From: CAYMRB01 sp964392615
GTDB lineage: Bacteria > Planctomycetota > UBA8108
Length of the DNA: 10,074 nucleotides
Direction: 5' to 3'
Assembly: GCA_964392615.1 (NCBI GenBank)
Contig: CAYMRB010000374.1
Location: forward strand, 1 to 10,074
In this document: positions 7,207 through 10,074 of the stretch, piece after piece
Layout: each line of letters starts with the position of its first letter
How positions within the stretch are numbered: the first letter of the stretch is position 1
Program-made: the position numbers and the translations under genes
Notes under the pieces: model-generated
The model's input: only the letters and a program-made list of their open reading frames with translations
Database searches by the model: none
Told to the model about the DNA's origin: nothing

Positions 7207-7249
7207 GCGACGCGATTCCGCATCGCCGCGTCGTTGCGGATCGCGTCGC
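7207..7249. terminator. Bidirectional terminator-like hairpin between convergent genes
   Basis: Left arm 7207-7222 (GCGACGCGATTCCGCA) pairs with right arm 7235-7249 (TGCGGATCGCGTCGC) over 15 bp with a single bulged T and a 12-nt loop. It sits exactly in the 55-bp gap between the stop of the DUF6807 gene and the stop of xthA. There is no T-run on either side, so intrinsic termination would be non-canonical; it may instead stabilise both 3' ends. Confidence 0.65.
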
Positions 7250-7252
7250 GCG

Positions 7253-8017
7253 TCAGCTCAGTGTCACGCTGACCGGGCAGTGGTCGCTGCCGAGGATCTG
7301 CGGGTGGATGGCGGCGTCGACGACGCGGTCGCGCAGGGCCGGGGTGACCGTGCCGTAGTCGAGGCGCCAGCCGATGTTCTTTTCGCGCACGCCGAAGCGG
7401 TAGCTCCACCACGAGTATGCGCCTTCGAGGTCGGGGTTGCGCTCGCGGAACACGTCGTGGAAGCCGCCGGCGAGGAAGCGCGTCATCCACGCGCGTTCTT
7501 CCGGCAAGTAGCCCGGATTGCCCTCGTTCGCTTTCGCGCGCGCCAGGTCGATGGGCTGGTGTGCGATGTTGTAGTCGCCCATGAGCAGGATCTCGCGACC
7601 CGCCTCGCGCTGCTTGCCGAGGAACGTCCGGATCGCGCGACAGAAGCCGAGCTTGTAGTCGAAGCGCTCGCCCTTGACCTGGCTCTTCGGAAAATACGCG
7701 CTCAGGACGAGGAGCTCGCCGAATCGCGCGCCGACGACGCGACCTTCTCGGTCGTACTTCTGAACGCCGATGCCCTCGAACATCTCGTCGGGTTTCTCCC
7801 GACTCAGGACTGCGACGCCCGAGTAGCCCTTGCGCTGCCCCCGGGAGTACAGCACATGCCACCCCGGCGGCTCGGCGAGCGCCGGCGGGAGTTGCTCGGT
7901 GTGGGCCTTTGTCTCCTGCAGGCACAGGACGTCCGCGTCCTCGAGCTGATCCCAGGGGAGCAGCTCCTTGCGCCCGACCGATCGGATTCCGTTGACGTTC
8001 CAGCTATAGCAGCGCAT
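7253..8017 (-). CDS. xthA: Exodeoxyribonuclease III / AP endonuclease
   Basis: Mg-dependent base-excision repair enzyme that incises DNA 5' to abasic sites and has 3'-5' exonuclease and 3'-phosphatase activity in the E. coli prototype. At 254 residues it is full length for the family. Active-site motifs of the exonuclease-endonuclease-phosphatase fold are all present: WNVNG with Asn7, LQETKA with Glu35, SAYFP with Tyr108, GDYNIAH with Asp148 and Asn150, NIGWRLDY with Asp220, and GSDHCPV with Asp245-His246. The start ATG at 8017 begins the family sequence MRCYSWNVNGIR directly, and GAGAG lies just upstream. It is 63 bp downstream of the gamma-glutamyltransferase gene on the same strand, so read-through expression from that gene is possible, with no functional link evident. 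The IGWRLDY version and length place it in the ExoIII rather than the ExoA-only group, with moderate certainty. Confidence 0.95.
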   Translation of the reverse strand: MRCYSWNVNGIRSVGRKELLPWDQLEDADVLCLQETKAHTEQLPPALAEPPGWHVLYSRGQRKGYSGVAVLSREKPDEMFEGIGVQKYDREGRVVGARFGELLVLSAYFPKSQVKGERFDYKLGFCRAIRTFLGKQREAGREILLMGDYNIAHQPIDLARAKANEGNPGYLPEERAWMTRFLAGGFHDVFRERNPDLEGAYSWWSYRFGVREKNIGWRLDYGTVTPALRDRVVDAAIHPQILGSDHCPVSVTLS

Positions 8018-8030
8018 GCGCTCTCGTTTT

Positions 8031-8058
8031 TTTCTACGGTTCTCTTTCTACGTTTCTC
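8031..8058. repeat. 14-bp imperfect tandem duplication in the xthA leader
   Basis: TTTCTACGGTTCTC (8031-8044) is followed directly by TTTCTACGTTTCTC (8045-8058), 13 of 14 identical on the plus strand. On the coding strand it gives an A/G-rich leader just upstream of the xthA ribosome site. It is within the short gap between the two minus-strand genes. Confidence 0.75.
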
Positions 8059-8080
8059 TTCGGGTGCTTCGATCGCCCCT

Positions 8081-9694
8081 TCAACCTTCGACGCGGCGGA
8101 CATGCCCGCCGCGGCGGAAGTCGCCGCCGGCTTCGAGTTCGCCCTGCGCCGTGCGGTGCGCGACGTGGACGCCGCCGAAGAACAGGTTGGGACCGTCGAA
8201 GACGTGCTCCTTCGCGCTCAGCTGTCGAGCCCCCTCGAGCGCGTCGTCCGGGTCGTCGAGCAGGAACGCCTCGGAGCTGAGCGTGCCGCTCTCGAAGTGG
8301 ATGCGCGCTTGGCGCAGCGACTCCGCGGGCTCGAGGCCGTCGTCGACGAGGTTGCAGATGACCTGCGAGATCGCGGTGCGGATGCGGTTCGAACCGCCCG
8401 ATCCGAGCACCGTGACCGCGCCGTCGCCGTGCTCGACGACGGTGGGGGCCATCATCGTCGAGAGCCGACGGCCCGGGGCGAAGTGGCCGAAGCCGCCGGG
8501 GAACAGGTCTTCCTCGCCGAGGAAGTTGTTCATCATCATGCCCGTGCCGGGCACCTCGAATCCGTTGCCCTCGCCGTGGCTCATCGTCGTGGTCACCGCG
8601 TTGCCCGCATCGTCGATGATACTGATGTGGGTCGTGCTGCCGGGCTTGTGCGGCTCGCGACTCGTGGACGCTCCGCCGTTCGATGCGAGGATGCCGTCCA
8701 GGCGACTCGAGAACGCAACGGCCGCGTCCGGGGCGTCGAAGATTTCGTGTCGTTCGGAGCGCACCTCGGAGATGGCGCGAAACACCGCCGCGAGGGTTGC
8801 GTAGCGATCTCGCGTGCCCGGCCGCGTCGAGCCGATCCGGCAGCGTTCGAATAGCGCCAGCGTGTGCCGAATGCTCGGGCCGCCGAATGACGGCGGCGGG
8901 TTCGAGCAGACGCGCGCGCCGCTGAACTCGAACTCGAGCGGCTGTCTCCACTCGGGCCGGTACGAGCGCAGGTCCGCTTCATCGAGGAGGCCGCCGTGCG
9001 ACTCTCCGAACGCCTGCAGGATCGGCGCTTGAAACGCGTCGCGAACGAACTGATCGATCTCGGCCTCGGGGCAATCGCGCAGACGGGCGAGGAAGTCGGC
9101 GAGTCGCGGGTTGCGGAATCGCGAGCCGACATCGACGAGATCGCCCGACCCGTCGAGGATCAACGGGTGCAGCTCCGCGCTGTGGGAGATGAGCTGTGCC
9201 AGCACGCGAATGCAGTCGACCTGGAATTCGCTCAACGAGAACCCGTCCCGCAGGAGCGTGACGGTCGGTGCGACGAGCTCGCCGAGCGGCAGCGAGCCTC
9301 TCTGACGCCACAGCTCGATCAGACCGGGCAGCGTGCCGGGGACGGCGGCGGCGCCACGGCCGATGTAGAACGGCTGCGAGGCCTCGGCAGCCCCGAAGTC
9401 GATCAGGATGCGGCGGAAATCGTGGTCGTCGGTGAAGCCCTCGATTATCGCGCGCCCCGACCCGAGCGCTGGAGCGTTCGCGAAGAAGTCGCAGACGTCG
9501 ACGCGACCGGTCGCGGCGTCGCGGTGCACGAGGGCGCCACCGCCCGCGAGGCTCGTGATCGCCGGATCGCCGGCGCACGTGGCAAAGCCCGCGGCGACAG
9601 CAGCGTCGATGACATTGCCGCCGGCGGCGAACGCTTCGGCAGCGGCGTCGACGACCTGATCGGAACTGGCGACGATGATCGCGGAGCGAGTCAT
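8081..9694 (-). CDS. Gamma-glutamyltransferase-family Ntn hydrolase
   Basis: A 537-residue N-terminal-nucleophile hydrolase of the gamma-glutamyltranspeptidase family. These proenzymes self-cleave into large and small subunits and then transfer or hydrolyse gamma-glutamyl (or related acyl) groups. The processing site is GSTTHISIIDDAGNAV, with Thr354 the predicted nucleophile and new N-terminus of a 184-residue small subunit. Supporting motifs: N-terminal GGNVIDAAVAAGFA (25-38), AVPGTLPGL (117-125), PPPSFGG (266-272), MMMNNFLGEED (386-396), LSTMMAPTVV (411-420) and GSGGSNRI (431-438). Where E. coli Ggt has DFRExAP, with Arg114 gripping the substrate carboxylate, this protein reads DFFANAP (69-75), so a standard glutathione role is doubtful. 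There is no signal peptide, so a cytoplasmic location is likely, unlike periplasmic Ggt. ATG at 9694 is chosen because the family sequence begins there; upstream codons are repeat-derived. TATACT about 9 bp upstream may be a -10 box with a very short leader. Confidence 0.92.
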   Translation of the reverse strand: MTRSAIIVASSDQVVDAAAEAFAAGGNVIDAAVAAGFATCAGDPAITSLAGGGALVHRDAATGRVDVCDFFANAPALGSGRAIIEGFTDDHDFRRILIDFGAAEASQPFYIGRGAAAVPGTLPGLIELWRQRGSLPLGELVAPTVTLLRDGFSLSEFQVDCIRVLAQLISHSAELHPLILDGSGDLVDVGSRFRNPRLADFLARLRDCPEAEIDQFVRDAFQAPILQAFGESHGGLLDEADLRSYRPEWRQPLEFEFSGARVCSNPPPSFGGPSIRHTLALFERCRIGSTRPGTRDRYATLAAVFRAISEVRSERHEIFDAPDAAVAFSSRLDGILASNGGASTSREPHKPGSTTHISIIDDAGNAVTTTMSHGEGNGFEVPGTGMMMNNFLGEEDLFPGGFGHFAPGRRLSTMMAPTVVEHGDGAVTVLGSGGSNRIRTAISQVICNLVDDGLEPAESLRQARIHFESGTLSSEAFLLDDPDDALEGARQLSAKEHVFDGPNLFFGGVHVAHRTAQGELEAGGDFRRGGHVRRVEG

Positions 9695-9792
9695 GGGGCG
9701 GCCAGTATACACGTCAGGGGCGCGGTGGGGCGAGACCGGGGCCCGCGGCGGTTGCACCCGCGGTCCTGCGACGCTCGCGCCGGCAGCAGTGC

Positions 9793-9816
9793 GGAGTGGG
9801 AGTCGGAGTCGGAGTC
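9793..9816 (+). repeat. GGAGTC hexanucleotide array, left copy
   Basis: Four consecutive units: GGAGTG, then GGAGTC three times. A degraded continuation (GAATCC, GAACCC) follows to about 9828. Same unit and same orientation as the array at 10011-10040. Confidence 0.85.
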
Positions 9817-9845
9817 GAATCCGAACCCTGAAGACCAAGAAGGAC

Positions 9846-9938
9846 TCACCACAGAGTCACCGAGCGCACAGAGAAGAGGAAGGCAGAGAAGAAGGAGCTT
9901 CTCCGTGCTTCTCTGTGCTCTCCGTGACTCTGTGGTGA
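9846..9938. repeat. 93-bp palindromic element with 31-bp arms
   Basis: Left arm 9846-9876 (beginning TCACCACAGAGTCAC) and right arm 9908-9938 (ending GTGACTCTGTGGTGA) are reverse complements at 29 of 31 positions. A 31-nt purine-rich centre contains a second small hairpin, AGAAG-GAG-CTTCT. Both strands conceptually translate to near-identical strings (SPQSHxxHRE ... SVTLW), a consequence of the symmetry rather than a real peptide. Similar 'CACCACAGAG...CACAGAG' palindromes are, from memory, dispersed in many copies in some environmental genomes. No transposase or target-site duplication is evident here. It is probably a non-autonomous interspersed palindrome, or it may act as a transcript-end structure. 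Confidence 0.85.
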
Positions 9939-10010
9939 ATTCTCTTCTCTTGGCTCGCGCGACGGGCGAATCGGGATCCCGCCGTGTGTTGCAGCGTTAC
10001 GGTCGGAACC

Positions 10011-10040
10011 GGCGTCGGCGTCGGAGTCGGAGTCGGAGCG
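10011..10040 (+). repeat. GGAGTC hexanucleotide array, right copy
   Basis: Five consecutive units: GGCGTC twice, GGAGTC twice, then GGAGCG. A solitary GTCGGA precedes it at 10002-10007. It lies 194 bp from the left copy, and the palindrome sits between them. Confidence 0.85.
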
Positions 10041-10055
10041 CCGGTGAAAACCGAC

Positions 10056-10061
10056 AAGGAG
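10056..10061 (+). promoter_or_regulatory. Strong Shine-Dalgarno before a probable gene start
   Basis: AAGGAG is followed after 6 nt by ATG at 10068-10070, near-ideal spacing. It is the best ribosome site in the window. Confidence 0.5.
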
Positions 10062-10067
10062 TAGCGG

Positions 10068-10074
10068 ATGCAAG
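10068..10074 (+). CDS. Probable start of a gene running off the right edge (partial)
   Basis: Only ATG CAA G is visible. The call rests on the well-spaced AAGGAG upstream and on the position after a repeat-filled gap, divergent from the transferase gene. Nothing can be said about its product, and the coding status is unproven from seven bases. Confidence 0.35.

Larger units (their letters stand above)
9695..10067. other. Repeat-bearing intergenic region, no gene
   Basis: These 373 bases separate the minus-strand transferase gene from a probable plus-strand gene start at 10068. No reading frame here resembles a protein family. The region is occupied by two GGAGTC arrays flanking a long palindrome. 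Promoters for both divergent genes should lie here; apart from TATACT close to the transferase start I see no clear boxes. Confidence 0.7.

Noticed and set aside
7139..8854. 571-codon plus-strand frame across xthA and the transferase gene
   Set aside because: It is antisense to two genes with complete catalytic motifs and has no motif of its own.
9846..9938. CRISPR or insertion-sequence end
   Set aside because: There are only two inverted arms, no regular direct repeats with spacers, no transposase and no target duplication.
9846..10073. Minus-strand small frames with Pro-Thr or Ser-Asp repeats followed by HHRVTES/SPQSH strings
   Set aside because: These are translations of the hexamer array and palindrome. 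The same string arises on both strands, so they are not real proteins.

Overview
This is a GC-rich bacterial window (third codon positions mostly G/C), densely coded, with eight recognisable protein genes and a probable ninth starting at the right edge. No RNA genes, transposase genes or CRISPR arrays are visible. The secreted DUF6807/PmoA-like protein, a nitrilase with a long family-specific insertion and a noncoding palindromic repeat together suggest a planctomycete-like or similar environmental, high-GC heterotroph. That placement is inference from gene content, not from a marker gene.

Left block (about 80-4118, plus strand): a sugar kinase of the APH/NahK-like fold is followed by two tandem alpha-D-phosphohexomutases that overlap by 4 bp (ATGA). 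The kinase family makes sugar 1-phosphates and the mutase family moves phosphate between C1 and C6, so the three genes read as one hexose or hexosamine phosphorylation and isomerisation unit. The downstream mutase has all catalytic motifs. The upstream one keeps the phosphoserine and the phosphate-binding loop but has lost the first Asp of its metal loop (N-V-D-G-D-R), which suggests an altered, regulatory or heteromeric partner. Between the kinase and the first mutase lies a 14-bp tandem repeat that puts a TGA in each of the three forward frames.

Middle block: a YihX-like HAD phosphatase (minus, 4132-4758) converges on the mutase pair. It is divergent from a carbon-nitrogen hydrolase (plus, 4913-5878), which has a clear Shine-Dalgarno before a GTG start. 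Next on the plus strand is a secreted DUF6807 protein (about 5983-7197).

Right block: a long imperfect hairpin at 7207-7249 separates the DUF6807 gene from two minus-strand genes, xthA (exonuclease III/AP endonuclease, 7253-8017) and, upstream of it, a cytoplasmic gamma-glutamyltransferase-family Ntn hydrolase (8081-9694). The final 373 bases before a probable new gene start at 10068 hold two direct arrays of the hexamer GGAGTC flanking a 93-bp palindrome with 31-bp arms. The palindrome resembles the interspersed repeats that generate spurious 'HRVTE/SPQSH' reading frames in many environmental genomes.
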